Shown: positions 44,215-54,033, counted from the stretch's first letter. The stretch: 62,134 nucleotides of DNA from Clostridiales bacterium (GCA_015056125.1 SVGW01000005.1:1-62134); one strand, 5' to 3'. The notes: generated by a model not told the origin, from the sequence alone. Numbers and translations: made by a program.

Positions 44215-44517
44215 TCAGCACTCGAAATCCAGGCAAAGGCGGGTCTTGGTGAAGGGGCGCACCTTGCCATTGGCAGCGGCTACATGGGCAGGATGCACGG
44301 CATAGCCCTTGAGGGCCTCTTCGCTTTCCATCACGGAATAGAGCATCACATCCGCATTGGAGGAAGCCAATCCTTCCGTTTGCACTTTGATTTCCACCAG
44401 GCCGGGCACCTGGCCCTGCAGAGCTTCCAAAGCTTCCTTGATGCCCTTTTTCACTTCGATTTTTTCTTCCGCCGTCAATTCATCCTTCAACTGCCACAAA
44501 ATAATATGCTTAACCAT
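44215..44517 (-). CDS. Dabb-domain (stress-responsive alpha/beta barrel) protein
   Basis: 100 residues, one Dabb domain: MVKHIILWQLKD start, KKGIKEALEALQGQVPGLVEI and VMLYSVMESEEALKGYAVHP. These dimeric ferredoxin-like barrels are often next to sugar-catabolic genes; function undefined. The start at 44517 follows GGAAAGGAG; six upstream codons belong to the ribosome site. Confidence 0.85.
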   Translation of the reverse strand: MVKHIILWQLKDELTAEEKIEVKKGIKEALEALQGQVPGLVEIKVQTEGLASSNADVMLYSVMESEEALKGYAVHPAHVAAANGKVRPFTKTRLCLDFEC

Positions 44518-44618
44518 ATCTTTTCTCCTTTCCAATTTTACCTTCCGCCAATTATTATAACAAATTTACCTGATAAAGCAATACTTTGCCAAACACAATC
44601 TTCTTTCCATTTTATCTT

Positions 44619-44646
44619 TTGAAAAAATGGGATTCTATGCTATAAT
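44619..44646 (+). promoter_or_regulatory. Promoter for the GH39-like/aldolase operon
   Basis: TTGAAA, 16 nt, TATAAT with an extended -10 (TGCTATAAT), about 45 bp before the GH39-like gene. Confidence 0.7.
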
Positions 44647-44690
44647 GAATAAAAGCAGCATGCTTCGATTGATAAAGGAGGATCTTCCTG

Positions 44691-46163
44691 ATGCTAAATA
44701 AAGAAGAGCTTTTAACCCAAGCAGAAAAAAATTCAGCGTATGCTCAGGCACAGTTCTCCGCTGCCGGGCTCACAAGCATGGGAAAAATAGAAGGGCTGGA
44801 CGCCATCATGCCCGTTCCAGGAGGCAAGCTGTGCCTGGGTATGGAATGCCTGGACAGGGCCCTGTGGGATGCTGAGCCCGCCTACGATGAAATCAAAAAG
44901 CTGGGCATTTATTCCGTAAGAATCCAATCCGGCTGGGCGCGCACGGAAACAGAAGAAGGGAAATATGATTTTACCGCGCTGGACAGAGAAGTGGATGCGC
45001 TGCTCTCCCGGGGTATTCTACCCTGGATTTCCCTAAGCTATGGCAATCCCATCTATTATGAGGGGGATGCTTCTGCGCTTCGGGCCGGGGGCATCGGCCA
45101 TGTACCCATTCATTCGGAAAAAGAAAGAAAAGCCTGGCAGCAATATACCGCTAAAGTGGTCGCCCGCTACCGGGGCAGAATCAAGCGCTATGAAGTGTGG
45201 AACGAGCCGGATGTATCCGTCTTTTTTATGGGAGAAAAGGATTGGGTGGCCAGTTATTTGGAACTGCTTCGGCTGACGGTGCCCGTGATCCGGGAAAATG
45301 ATCCCAATGCACTGATTATCGCCTGCACGGGAAATCATCGTGGTTTTGCACCCCTGCTGCAAGGCGGCATGGGTGAAATGGTGGATCAGTATTCTTTCCA
45401 TAATTACAGCGCCTTCCCCGAAGAGCAAACCCTGGAAGGCCGCGCCGCCATTCGCGCCATCCGGGATGCCATGGCCCCGCATTTGACCTTGATCCGGGGC
45501 GAGGCGGGCTGCCCTTCTTATAACGCCCCCACCAGCTTTGGCGCCCTGCATGATATGAGCACATCTGAAACCATTCAGGCCAAATGGGCCTCCCGCCATC
45601 TGATCGCCGATTTCGCAGACCCCGCCGTATCGGAAACTTCCTATTTCCATGCCTATGAATTTTTGCATTTTACCCGGCAGCACCACTACTATTACGGCGC
45701 GCTCCGCCAAGATTATTCCAGAAAGCCCGTATACCATGTGCTCCAGCGGCTATCCCGTCTCTTTGATGGGGATACGAAGACAGCGCCCCATTGCTGGCTG
45801 CGCTTTATGGGAGCACAAAAGCCCGATGGGCTGCTGGTGCGCTGCTGCGCTTTTGAAAGAAAGGGACTGCCCCTGTTTGCCTACTGGCGCTCGGAAGTGC
45901 TGGTGGATCAATCGGAAGCCACTCTCATGCAGGCCCAAATCTTGCCCGCTATCCATTGGAAATGCCCCGTGCTGGTGGATACCCTCACCGGGGATGTGTA
46001 TCCGGTAAAGGATACGGATCAATTGCCAGTGTGCGGCTATGCCATGATCCTCACGGAAGCAGCGGCTCTGGCGGGGCTTATGGATGAACGCACGTTAACT
46101 ACTCTGCTTGGTACCGCCAATGAAGCCAAGACAATTGAAAACAAGCAATATCTGGAGGGATAA
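44691..46163 (+). CDS. GH39-like TIM-barrel glycoside hydrolase
   Basis: 490 residues, cytoplasmic. Clan A barrel: YSVRIQSGWARTE, RGILPWISLSYGNP, acid/base Glu in KRYEVWNEPD, nucleophile candidate Glu in LIRGEAGCPS, then HAYEFLHF. The best match is to family 39 (beta-xylosidase/iduronidase) or related clan A groups. Overlaps nothing; the aldolase gene starts 6 bp later with its GGAGGG inside this gene's last codons, so they form one operon. Confidence 0.7.
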   Translation: MLNKEELLTQAEKNSAYAQAQFSAAGLTSMGKIEGLDAIMPVPGGKLCLGMECLDRALWDAEPAYDEIKKLGIYSVRIQSGWARTETEEGKYDFTALDREVDALLSRGILPWISLSYGNPIYYEGDASALRAGGIGHVPIHSEKERKAWQQYTAKVVARYRGRIKRYEVWNEPDVSVFFMGEKDWVASYLELLRLTVPVIRENDPNALIIACTGNHRGFAPLLQGGMGEMVDQYSFHNYSAFPEEQTLEGRAAIRAIRDAMAPHLTLIRGEAGCPSYNAPTSFGALHDMSTSETIQAKWASRHLIADFADPAVSETSYFHAYEFLHFTRQHHYYYGALRQDYSRKPVYHVLQRLSRLFDGDTKTAPHCWLRFMGAQKPDGLLVRCCAFERKGLPLFAYWRSEVLVDQSEATLMQAQILPAIHWKCPVLVDTLTGDVYPVKDTDQLPVCGYAMILTEAAALAGLMDERTLTTLLGTANEAKTIENKQYLEG

Positions 46164-46169
46164 GCGCAC

Positions 46170-46814
46170 ATGAAAAATCAAGTAATCGAATGCATTGATC
46201 GCCACAAGATCATCGCCATCGTGCGGGGGCTGAAAAAGGATCAGATTCTGCCCACTGCCCAGGCGCTCTATGACGGCGGCATCCGCCTGATGGAAGTTAC
46301 CTTCGATCAGACCGGTAAAATCCCCGCCTCCGAAACCCAGGCCATGATCAGCGCCATCGCCAAGGAATTTGAGGGAAAAATCTGCCCTGGCGCTGGCACG
46401 GTGATGAATGCAGAGCAGGTGCGCCTGGCCGCAGAAGCGGGCGCCCAATACATTATTTCTCCCGACACCAACGAAGAAGTGATTAAAGAAAGCGTGAAGC
46501 TGGGACTGGTATCCATCCCTGGCGCCCTCACCCCCACCGAGGCCGCTTTTGCCCATCGCTGCGGGGCGGACTATGTAAAAATGTTCCCCGCCGGGGAGCT
46601 GGGCCTTTCCTACATCAAGGCTGTGCGTGCGCCTCTTTCCCATATTAAAATGCTGGCCGTTGGCGGCGTGGATGAAAAAAACCTGATGGATTTCATTGGT
46701 GCCGGGCTCTGCGGCGTAGGCATTGGCTCGGGCATTGTGAAAAAGAGCCTGATTGACGCCGGAGAATATGAAAAGCTGACTCAACTGGCCAGGGCCTATA
46801 CCGATCAGATTTAA
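46170..46814 (+). CDS. eda: KDPG/KHG aldolase
   Basis: Class I aldolase, 214 residues: Schiff-base Lys137 in DYVKMFPAGELG, Glu in RLMEVTFDQT, phosphate-binding GAGTV and AVGGVD. Splits 2-keto-3-deoxy-6-phosphogluconate to pyruvate and glyceraldehyde-3-phosphate, and may accept 4-hydroxy-2-oxoglutarate or KDPGal. Placed directly after a glycosidase, it suggests that the locus releases uronic or aldonic acids. No KDG kinase is in the window. Confidence 0.88.
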   Translation: MKNQVIECIDRHKIIAIVRGLKKDQILPTAQALYDGGIRLMEVTFDQTGKIPASETQAMISAIAKEFEGKICPGAGTVMNAEQVRLAAEAGAQYIISPDTNEEVIKESVKLGLVSIPGALTPTEAAFAHRCGADYVKMFPAGELGLSYIKAVRAPLSHIKMLAVGGVDEKNLMDFIGAGLCGVGIGSGIVKKSLIDAGEYEKLTQLARAYTDQI

Positions 46815-47142
46815 GGGGAACGATGGGTGCTTCGCTCCTCCACCCACCAGGAGCATAAGTCCCCGGATCCATCCTCCGGATGCTGCAATCCTCATTTGCA
46901 TACAATGTGCCGGTGGAATGGCAAGCAACGAATATCGCCCACGGCAGGGCGGCATGAAAAAAGGCGGGAGAAAAAGTTTACTTTCTCCTCCGCCATTTTT
47001 CGTGTTTTCATTATGCGCATGAAATCGCTTTTCCTCAAATGCCAGCGCATGATTGGGATATCCAATTTCAGAGCAGTCCCAGGCCGGCTGCTCAAAAGGA
47101 GCATCTTCTATTTCCTCCGTCCAGCAGCTGATGAACCATTTT
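46815..47142. other. Convergent intergenic stretch between aldolase and glgB2
   Basis: 328 bp. It holds the terminator at 46963-46999. A 70-codon minus frame (46892-47104) with an upstream GGAGG crosses that terminator and is not accepted. No other structure. Confidence 0.6.
46963..46999 (+). terminator. Terminator between eda and glgB2
   Basis: GGCGG-GAGAAA arm pairs with TTTCTC-CTCCGCC (small bulge), followed by ATTTTTCGTGTTTT. Confidence 0.7.
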
Positions 47143-49158
47143 TTATACCTTCTTTAAAATCATCGCCGTGCGGCAGGGCGCATAAATCCGAAAACCCAGC
47201 CCGGCTGCTTGCTCCTGGGTTTTATATATCTGCTCCTTGGAAATTCGATTCTGGCCGCCAAAGGCAATATCATCCGAGGAAAAAATCACCCGGTATTTTC
47301 CCTTGCCCGTTACACGGGCACTGACAAACACATCATCCTGAGACCAGGTGGGATGGAAATTGAATACAAAAATCAGCCCCGCCCTTTCAAAAAGGATCAG
47401 CTTCTTTTCCTGATCCAGCCACAGGCTTTCCGGCTTGCCCCGGCAAAGCAGCTTTTTTCCCTCCGCCAGATGCACCATATCCCGGTCAAAATGGGCCAGC
47501 CACTCATATTTTAATTGCGGATTGTGCACCAAGGACCACTGCCGGCGGGCATAGTGATGGCTCCATCCATTGCCCTCCCGGGGAAAATCGATCCATTCCG
47601 GGTGGCCAAATTCATTGCCCATAAAATTGAGATAGCCATTTCCCGCCGTTGCAAGGGTCAGCAGCCGGATCAGCTTATGCAAATCGATGGCACTGTCCAT
47701 GGTGGGGGAATGGTAATCTTTATGCATGCCCGTATACATTTCTGCATCTGCCAGGCGGAACATGATGGTTTTATCCCCCACCAGCGCCTGATCGTGGGAT
47801 TCACAATAGCCCACGCTCTTTTCCCCGGGCCGCCCGCCTGTCAGTTCATGCCAAAGGCCCATGATATCCCAATCCTCATATCGCTGCTCCTTGATCAGGC
47901 GAATCCAGCGATCCGGGGTGCCCATGGCCAGGCGATAATCGCAGCCCAGGCCGGCGCTGGCAAGGGGCAAGCACATTCCTGGCATGCCGCTCATATCCTC
48001 GGCGATCACGATGGCTTTTTTATTGTTGCTGTGAATTAGCTCATTGGCCAGCATCAGATATACCCGGGCATCCACATTGGTATTCAGGGAGAAATACTGG
48101 GCATAGCCGGTAAAAGCCGTTCCCAGGGCATGATCCTCATAGAGCATGGAGGTAACGCCGTCAAAGCGGAAGCCGTCAAAATGGAATTCATCCTGCCAAT
48201 ATTTGAGATTGGATAAGAGAAAATGCAGCACTTCGGTCTTCCCGTAATCAAAGAGCCGAGTTTTCCAGGCAGGATGCCAGCCCCGCTTCCCAGTCAGGAA
48301 ATACTGATCCTCCGTGCCATCCTGATTATGCAGCCCCTCCCCTTCATTGGGGCAGGCGTGGCTGTGCACCACATCCAAAATCACCGCAATGCCCATACCA
48401 TGGGCCTTATTGATCAGGTATTTTAAATCCTCCGGCTCCCCGAAGCGATAAGAGGGTGCAAAATAATTGGTGACCTGATAGCCAAAGGAGGCATAGTAGG
48501 GGTGCTCCTGAATGGCCATGAGCTGAATGGCATTGTAGCCCGCCTGGTGGATCCAGGGCAGGGTAGCATCCGCAAATTCCCGATAGCTCCCCACCTTGCC
48601 ATGTTCCTGGGCCATGCCGATATGGGCCTCATAAATCAGCGGGGATTTCACGCCCTTTTTCCCATACCAATCCGAATCCGTCCATTCAAAGGGCTGATCA
48701 GGCGCCCACACCCGGCCGCAAAGCTTATAATTGCTTTCATCCATGTCCGTTTGACGGATATAGGCGGGCACCCGTTCAAAGGCGCTGCCCTTCCTGCCCA
48801 CGATCAATTTCACATGCTGGCCGTGAGAAAGGGCATCCTTTCCGGGCAAATGAATTTCCCACACTCCATTTTCAATCCGCTTCATGGGGTGGCTGTATTT
48901 TTCCCAGCCGTTAAAATCCCCGGTAAACCAGGCGGCGTCTGCCCCCGGGAGCCATTCCCGGTATACCCAGCCTGTTTCCGTTCTGTGGATGCCAAAATAT
49001 AAATAGCCATTGCAGATTTCCGTTAATTTTTTCTTGGCGCCCAGCTGCCTGCGGCGCTGATTATACCTTTCAAGGTGTAAGCGAACTTCCTTCGCATAGG
49101 GAGAAAGCCCCGGATCCAGCTGAAGTAATTTTTCGATTGCATTTTCTACGCGGATCAT
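47143..49158 (-). CDS. Second glycogen branching enzyme, eukaryote-like (GH13_8)
   Basis: 671 residues. It has the signatures of the eukaryotic-type branching enzyme: N-terminal YNQRRRQLG and GWVYREWLPGADAAWFTGDF, barrel motifs DGFRFDGVTSMLY, AIVIAEDMSGMP and CESHDQALVGDKTI, NGYLNFMGNEFGHPEW, and a C-terminal beta domain. Clearly different from the bacterial-type GlgB at 4425, so the host carries both kinds. Start ATG at MIRVENA because AGGAGGTG precedes it. It sits between glycan-utilisation genes, which may link branching to sugar supply. Confidence 0.88.
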   Translation of the reverse strand: MIRVENAIEKLLQLDPGLSPYAKEVRLHLERYNQRRRQLGAKKKLTEICNGYLYFGIHRTETGWVYREWLPGADAAWFTGDFNGWEKYSHPMKRIENGVWEIHLPGKDALSHGQHVKLIVGRKGSAFERVPAYIRQTDMDESNYKLCGRVWAPDQPFEWTDSDWYGKKGVKSPLIYEAHIGMAQEHGKVGSYREFADATLPWIHQAGYNAIQLMAIQEHPYYASFGYQVTNYFAPSYRFGEPEDLKYLINKAHGMGIAVILDVVHSHACPNEGEGLHNQDGTEDQYFLTGKRGWHPAWKTRLFDYGKTEVLHFLLSNLKYWQDEFHFDGFRFDGVTSMLYEDHALGTAFTGYAQYFSLNTNVDARVYLMLANELIHSNNKKAIVIAEDMSGMPGMCLPLASAGLGCDYRLAMGTPDRWIRLIKEQRYEDWDIMGLWHELTGGRPGEKSVGYCESHDQALVGDKTIMFRLADAEMYTGMHKDYHSPTMDSAIDLHKLIRLLTLATAGNGYLNFMGNEFGHPEWIDFPREGNGWSHHYARRQWSLVHNPQLKYEWLAHFDRDMVHLAEGKKLLCRGKPESLWLDQEKKLILFERAGLIFVFNFHPTWSQDDVFVSARVTGKGKYRVIFSSDDIAFGGQNRISKEQIYKTQEQAAGLGFRIYAPCRTAMILKKV

Positions 49159-49376
49159 AAACGGCACACCTCCTGATACCATGCGTCTCCAGGCCGCACG
49201 GAACCTTGTTTTTTCTTGCTATCTATTTGTATTTTACCATATTCATCCATGCTTCCACAAGTAAAAAATCCCTTTTCCTTGCATAAAATAAATATGACAA
49301 AATAGAATTCCACTGAATTCCATGTAGATTTTTAAGAAGCGATGCTGTATAATAGAAAATTGAGAAGGATTGTTTT
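49159..49376. promoter_or_regulatory. Divergent control region, glgB2 and ATPase gene
   Basis: AT-rich. A TATAAT at 49348-49353 with no good -35 lies 12 bp before the ribosome site of the small frame at 49377; it probably starts the transcript that covers the ATPase gene. Nothing else recognised. Confidence 0.5.
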
Positions 49377-49538
49377 TTGCAACGATCCATGGGCGCTGCT
49401 GAAAAACGGGCAAGCGATTGGCACATAAGCCATGGAAATCACACTGCCCATGCCACTTTCTCATCCAGCAATAATTTCCTGATCCGCGCTTTGCTCGCCT
49501 TCACCGCCATGGTGATCCTGAGCATTCTTACTCTATGA
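49377..49538 (+). CDS. Possible small single-helix membrane protein
   Basis: 53 codons from TTG, with AAGGA 7 nt upstream and a -10 box further upstream. The first 32 residues are polar and His-rich (SDWHISHGNHTAHATFSSSN). The last 20 form one hydrophobic helix (FLIRALLAFTAMVILSILTL) that ends the protein. It stops 22 bp before the ATPase gene, so it would be the first gene of that operon. It resembles tail-anchored microproteins in layout only; I recognise no family. It could also be an untranslated leader. Confidence 0.4.
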   Translation: MQRSMGAAEKRASDWHISHGNHTAHATFSSSNNFLIRALLAFTAMVILSILTL

Positions 49539-49560
49539 ATCTGAAAAAAGGAAACTGATT

Positions 49561-50664
49561 ATGAAAATCGTTTTGCAAAATCTCACCAAGGTCTTTCCCA
49601 GCAGAAATAAGAAGGCTAACGATGAAGTGACCGCCGTAAATAATTTCAATTTTGAAATTCCAGACGGCAAGCTCATCGGCCTGCTGGGCCCCTCCGGCTG
49701 CGGAAAATCCACCACCCTGTATATGATCAGCGGCCTGCAAAAGCCCACCAGCGGCAAGATTTTCTTTGGCGATGAGGATGTAACCGAAGTATCCACCGAA
49801 AACCGCGGCATTGGCCTGGTGTTCCAGAACTATGCCCTCTACCCCCACATGACGGTGAAACAGAATATCCTCTTCCCCCTTCAAAACCTGAAAGGCGAGC
49901 AGAAGCTATCCAAGGAAGAAATGCTGGAGCGGGCCTATAATACCGCCAAGCTTGTGCAGCTGGATGAATTGATGGATCGCAAGCCTGCCGAGCTTTCCGG
50001 CGGCCAGCAGCAACGCGTGGCTATTGCCCGGGCGCTGGTGAAGATGCCCAAAGTGCTCTTATTGGACGAGCCCCTTTCCAATCTGGATGCCCGCCTGCGC
50101 CTGCAGACCCGGGAAGAAATTCGCCGTATCCAGAAGGAAACCCAGATTACCACCGTATTCGTTACCCACGACCAGGAAGAGGCCATGAGCATTTCCGATA
50201 TGATCGTGGTGATGAAGCTGGGCGTGGTGCAGCAGATTGGCAAGCCCCAGGAAGTGTACGACAGCCCTGCCAATCTTTTTGTAGCCAAATTCCTGGGCAC
50301 GCCCCCCATCAACGTATTTAATGGCTGCGTAAAGGGCGAAAAGCTCTATATCGGCCAGGATGAAGTGATGGCTGTGAAGGGTGTAGCCGATCAGGAAGTG
50401 ACGGTGGGGATCCGTCCGGAAGGCTTCCAGTTGGATGACAGAGGCCCCCTTCAGTGCAAGCCCACCAACGTGGAAGTGATGGGCCGGGACGTGAGCATCG
50501 TATCAACCCATCTCGCCTCCGTAAACCCCACCATTCGCTCCATTATCAATGCCGACAATAAAATCGATATCTCTCAGGAATACATCCGCTATTCCCTCAA
50601 AGCGCACAAGGTATTCATTTTTAATAAAGAAACGGAAGAACGGATTTATTTTGAGGCGAAATGA
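49561..50664 (+). CDS. ABC sugar importer ATPase (UgpC/MsmK type)
   Basis: 367 residues: Walker A GPSGCGKS (43-50), Q-loop QNYALYPHM, signature LSGGQQQR (145-152), Walker B LLLDEP (Asp169), followed by a C-terminal TOBE/OB regulatory domain (about 240-367). This type serves several CUT1 importers at once and is a good match for the permeases at 34175-36028, which lack an ATPase. It is monocistronic apart from the small frame upstream, and a strong terminator follows. Confidence 0.92.
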   Translation: MKIVLQNLTKVFPSRNKKANDEVTAVNNFNFEIPDGKLIGLLGPSGCGKSTTLYMISGLQKPTSGKIFFGDEDVTEVSTENRGIGLVFQNYALYPHMTVKQNILFPLQNLKGEQKLSKEEMLERAYNTAKLVQLDELMDRKPAELSGGQQQRVAIARALVKMPKVLLLDEPLSNLDARLRLQTREEIRRIQKETQITTVFVTHDQEEAMSISDMIVVMKLGVVQQIGKPQEVYDSPANLFVAKFLGTPPINVFNGCVKGEKLYIGQDEVMAVKGVADQEVTVGIRPEGFQLDDRGPLQCKPTNVEVMGRDVSIVSTHLASVNPTIRSIINADNKIDISQEYIRYSLKAHKVFIFNKETEERIYFEAK

Positions 50665-50726
50665 TCCGGCTGCCGTTGTGCATACCGGTATGACCCCATT
50701 CCGCTCCTGCCCTTCCTGAAAATTCA

Positions 50727-50750
50727 GGCGGCATTTGCCGCCTTTTTTTT
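50727..50750 (+). terminator. Terminator after the ATPase gene
   Basis: GGCGGC ATTT GCCGCC followed by eight T. Confidence 0.92.
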
Positions 50751-50827
50751 ACCCTGTTTTTTCATAAGTCCTTCTTTATTTCCTAAACTTCACACCGATT
50801 TGAGAATTTTTTCCTTAATCTCCACTC

Positions 50828-50856
50828 TTTACGCCATATGCTTCCAATGATAGAAT
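50828..50856 (+). promoter_or_regulatory. Promoter for the GH106-like gene
   Basis: TTTACG, 17 nt, TAGAAT, about 27 bp before the start codon. Confidence 0.5.
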
Positions 50857-50882
50857 AAAATCAGAAAAAGGAGGTATCCGTA

Positions 50883-53800
50883 ATGTTGTATCCCAAAAAT
50901 CAATCGCCGCATCTTTCTAAGGAGCTTTTTCTTTCGCCCACCAGTGAATATCGGGGTACTCCCTTCTGGAGCTGGAATTGCAGGTTGGAAGAAAAAGAAC
51001 TGCTCTGGCAATTGGAAATGCTGAAGAAAATGGGCATGGGCGGCGCGCATATGCATGTGCGCACCGGCCTGGTGACGCCTTATCTCAGCAATGAGCATAT
51101 GCAATTAATCAAATCCTGCGTGAAAAAATGCCGGGAGGAAGGGATGCTGGCCTGGCTCTATGATGAGGACCGCTGGCCATCCGGTGCCGCCGGCGGCATC
51201 GTCACCAAGGAAAAGCGTCATCGGGCCAAGCATCTTTTGTTCACCGTCAATCCCTATTCCGATGATACGAAACCTGAAATGTCCTACATCCGCCACGGCC
51301 AGCTTTCCCGCTCCAATAATGGGGAGTTGATCGCCTGCTATGATATCGTGCTGGATGAAAAAGGCTGCCTGCAAAGCGCCAAACCCATTTCGGCGGAAGA
51401 AAGCTGCCAAGGGAAAAAATGGTATGTATATCTGGAAAATCCCAGCTTCAGCCCCTGGTTTAATTATCAAACCTATGTGGACACTTTAAGCCCCGAGGCC
51501 ATTGAACGCTTTGTTCAGGTGACGCATGAAAAATATCTGGAATGGGTGGGCGATGATTTTGGCGGCGCGGTTCCGGCTATTTTCACCGATGAACCGCAGC
51601 ATACCCATAAGCAAACCCTGGGCTTTGCCCGGGAGGAAAAGGACGTGATCCTTCCCTGGACCAGCGATGTGCCGGAAACCTTCCAGAAAGCCTATGGCGA
51701 AGATATCATGGCCCACCTGCCGGAGCTTTTATGGGAGCTGCCGGACGGCCAGATATCCTCCATCCGCTATCATTATCATGATCATATCGCCGAACGCTTT
51801 GCTGCCGCCTTTGCCGATACCATTGGCGCTTGGTGTGAAAAGCATCATTTGATGTCCACGGGCCATCTGATGCTGGAGGGCGATCTCCATGGCCAAACCC
51901 GAGCCATCGGTGAAGCCATGCGCTCCTACCGCAGCTTCCAGCTCCCCGGGGTTGATATGCTCAATCACCGAACAGAATTTACCACCTGTAAGCAGGTGCA
52001 GTCCGCTGCTCATCAGTACGGCCGGGAGGGCGTGATGAGTGAATTATATGCAGTGATGGGATGGGAGGTGGACTTCCGTGCCCACAAATTCCACGGCGAC
52101 TGGCAGGCCGCTCTGGGCGTCACTGTGCGGGTGCCCCATCTGGCATGGGTAACCATGAAAGGTGAATCCAAACGGGATTATCCCGCCCCCATCAGCTACC
52201 AATCCCCCTGGTGGCAGGATTACAGCTATCTTGAAGATCACTATGCCAGAGTGGCCACGGCCATGACACGGGGGGAATCCCTGGTGAGAGTGGGCGTGAT
52301 TCATCCCATTGAAAGCTATTGGCTCCATTGGGGGCCTGAGGAGCAAACGGGCGAAATCCGCCGCCAGATGGACAAGAATTTTCAGAACGTGACCGAATGG
52401 CTGATCAATGGCAATATCGATTTTGACTTTATCTGCGAAGCCTTGCTGCCCGAGTTGTGCTGCCAGGGCGGCGCGCCCCTGCAGGTGGGAAAAATGGCCT
52501 ATGATGCCATCGTAGTGCCCGGCTGTGAAACCCTGCGCGCCAGCACCTTGGATCGGCTGGAGGCTTTTCAAAAAGCCGGCGGCCAGCTGATCTTCCTGGG
52601 GGAAGCCCCCCGATATGCCAATGCGCTTCCCAGCTCCCGAGGCAAATCGCTGTGGCAAAGCAGCCGGAAGGCTGAATTCTGTCAAGATGCTTTGCTGGGG
52701 GCTTTGGAGAGCGTGCGCACCGTGGATATTCGGGATAGCGAGGGCAACCGCACCGACAATTTGATTCATCAATTGCGGAAAGATGGGGAGGCTCGATGGC
52801 TGTTCATTGCCCACAGCAAGATGTTTTACCACCGGGACGTGCCGATCCGCCAGGATATCCGCATCACCCTAAATGGGGAATACAATGCGGTTTGCTATGA
52901 TACCCAGACGGGCGAAATCTATTCCTTCCCCGCCACCCATGAGAAGGGCAAAACCGTAGTACAAGCCACCCTCTATGATACCGACAGCCTGCTGCTTCGC
53001 TATACAAATGATGTAGTTTCCGCTCCTCCTGCGCCTAAGACGGTAGCCCAGAAAAAGACTGCCCTGCCCATCCCGCAAAGAGTGGCCTATCGGCTGGATG
53101 AGCCCAATGTGTATTTGATGGACAAAGCAGAATTTTCTTTGGATAACGGCCCCTATCGCTCCGAAAAGGAACTATACAAGGCGGATGATGATCTGCGGGA
53201 GGAGCTGGGCTGGTACAAGCGCCAAAGCGCGATGGCTCAGCCCTGGGTGATCCCGGAAAAGGAGCCAGAGCACAAAGTGCATCTGCGTTTCACCGTGCAT
53301 TGCACCCAAAGCTTTGAAAAAATTCATCTAGCCCTGGAAGATGCAGATTTGGCCAATATTTCCTTGAACGGCCAGTCCATCACCGCGCAGCCAGATGGCT
53401 GGTATGTGGATAAATCCATTGAAACCGTTCCTTTGGGCACGTTGCAAAAGGGAGAAAACATCATTGAGATCACGCTGCCCTTTGGCAAGCGCACCAATGT
53501 GGAATGGTGCTATCTGCTGGGGGATTTCGGCGTGCGGCTTTACGGAGAATACCGTGAGCTTGTACCCCTCCAGCCCTTCCTTGGCTTTGATGATATCACC
53601 GCGCAGGGCCTTCCCCATTATGGCGGCAACATCACCTATCTTGTACCTATCCAATCCAAGGGTGGAAAGATCACCATATCTGTGCCCCACTATTCTGGTG
53701 CGGCTATTCGGGCCAAAATCGGCGATGAGCAGGGCTATATCGTCTATGCCCCGTATCAATTCACCTTTGAGCATGTAGCGGAAGGGAAGCAAATGCTGGA

Positions 53801-53972
53801 ACTGACGCTGCTGGGCCATCGCCACAACGCCTTTGGCCCCGTTCACCTGGCAGATCCTAAGGATCTGTGGATCGGCCCCAACGCCTGGCGCACCACCGAT
53901 GAAAAGTGTACAGGATCCTACCGGCTCAAGCCCGTGGGCATTCGCTCCGCCCCGCTGGTGGAAGAAGAATGA
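50883..53972 (+). CDS. GH106-like glycoside hydrolase (alpha-L-rhamnosidase related)
   Basis: 1029 residues, no signal peptide. Signatures of the family 106 group: PFWSWNCRLEE, GMGGAHMHVRTG, LYDEDRWPSGAAGG, a barrel with IFTDEPQ (candidate catalytic Glu) and STGHLMLEG, and C-terminal carbohydrate-binding-like beta domains (FEKIHLALEDADLANISLNG). Family 106 includes alpha-L-rhamnosidases, but many relatives are untested. AAGGAGG before the ATG. Followed by a ThuA-like gene after a terminator. Confidence 0.75.
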   Translation: MLYPKNQSPHLSKELFLSPTSEYRGTPFWSWNCRLEEKELLWQLEMLKKMGMGGAHMHVRTGLVTPYLSNEHMQLIKSCVKKCREEGMLAWLYDEDRWPSGAAGGIVTKEKRHRAKHLLFTVNPYSDDTKPEMSYIRHGQLSRSNNGELIACYDIVLDEKGCLQSAKPISAEESCQGKKWYVYLENPSFSPWFNYQTYVDTLSPEAIERFVQVTHEKYLEWVGDDFGGAVPAIFTDEPQHTHKQTLGFAREEKDVILPWTSDVPETFQKAYGEDIMAHLPELLWELPDGQISSIRYHYHDHIAERFAAAFADTIGAWCEKHHLMSTGHLMLEGDLHGQTRAIGEAMRSYRSFQLPGVDMLNHRTEFTTCKQVQSAAHQYGREGVMSELYAVMGWEVDFRAHKFHGDWQAALGVTVRVPHLAWVTMKGESKRDYPAPISYQSPWWQDYSYLEDHYARVATAMTRGESLVRVGVIHPIESYWLHWGPEEQTGEIRRQMDKNFQNVTEWLINGNIDFDFICEALLPELCCQGGAPLQVGKMAYDAIVVPGCETLRASTLDRLEAFQKAGGQLIFLGEAPRYANALPSSRGKSLWQSSRKAEFCQDALLGALESVRTVDIRDSEGNRTDNLIHQLRKDGEARWLFIAHSKMFYHRDVPIRQDIRITLNGEYNAVCYDTQTGEIYSFPATHEKGKTVVQATLYDTDSLLLRYTNDVVSAPPAPKTVAQKKTALPIPQRVAYRLDEPNVYLMDKAEFSLDNGPYRSEKELYKADDDLREELGWYKRQSAMAQPWVIPEKEPEHKVHLRFTVHCTQSFEKIHLALEDADLANISLNGQSITAQPDGWYVDKSIETVPLGTLQKGENIIEITLPFGKRTNVEWCYLLGDFGVRLYGEYRELVPLQPFLGFDDITAQGLPHYGGNITYLVPIQSKGGKITISVPHYSGAAIRAKIGDEQGYIVYAPYQFTFEHVAEGKQMLELTLLGHRHNAFGPVHLADPKDLWIGPNAWRTTDEKCTGSYRLKPVGIRSAPLVEEE

Positions 53973-53993
53973 GAAGACAGCGCGTTTTTTGAA

Positions 53994-54033
53994 AAATCCT
54001 GCTTTTTCTTCCCCCGTCCGGCAGGATTTTTTC
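53994..54033 (+). terminator. Terminator after the GH106-like gene
   Basis: AATCCTGC and GCAGGATT arms with a loop of about 20 nt, then TTTTCC. The ThuA-like gene starts 63 bp later. Confidence 0.65.

Noticed and set aside
46892..47104. 70-codon minus frame after glgB2
   Set aside because: Has an upstream GGAGG but runs through a strong terminator and resembles no protein.
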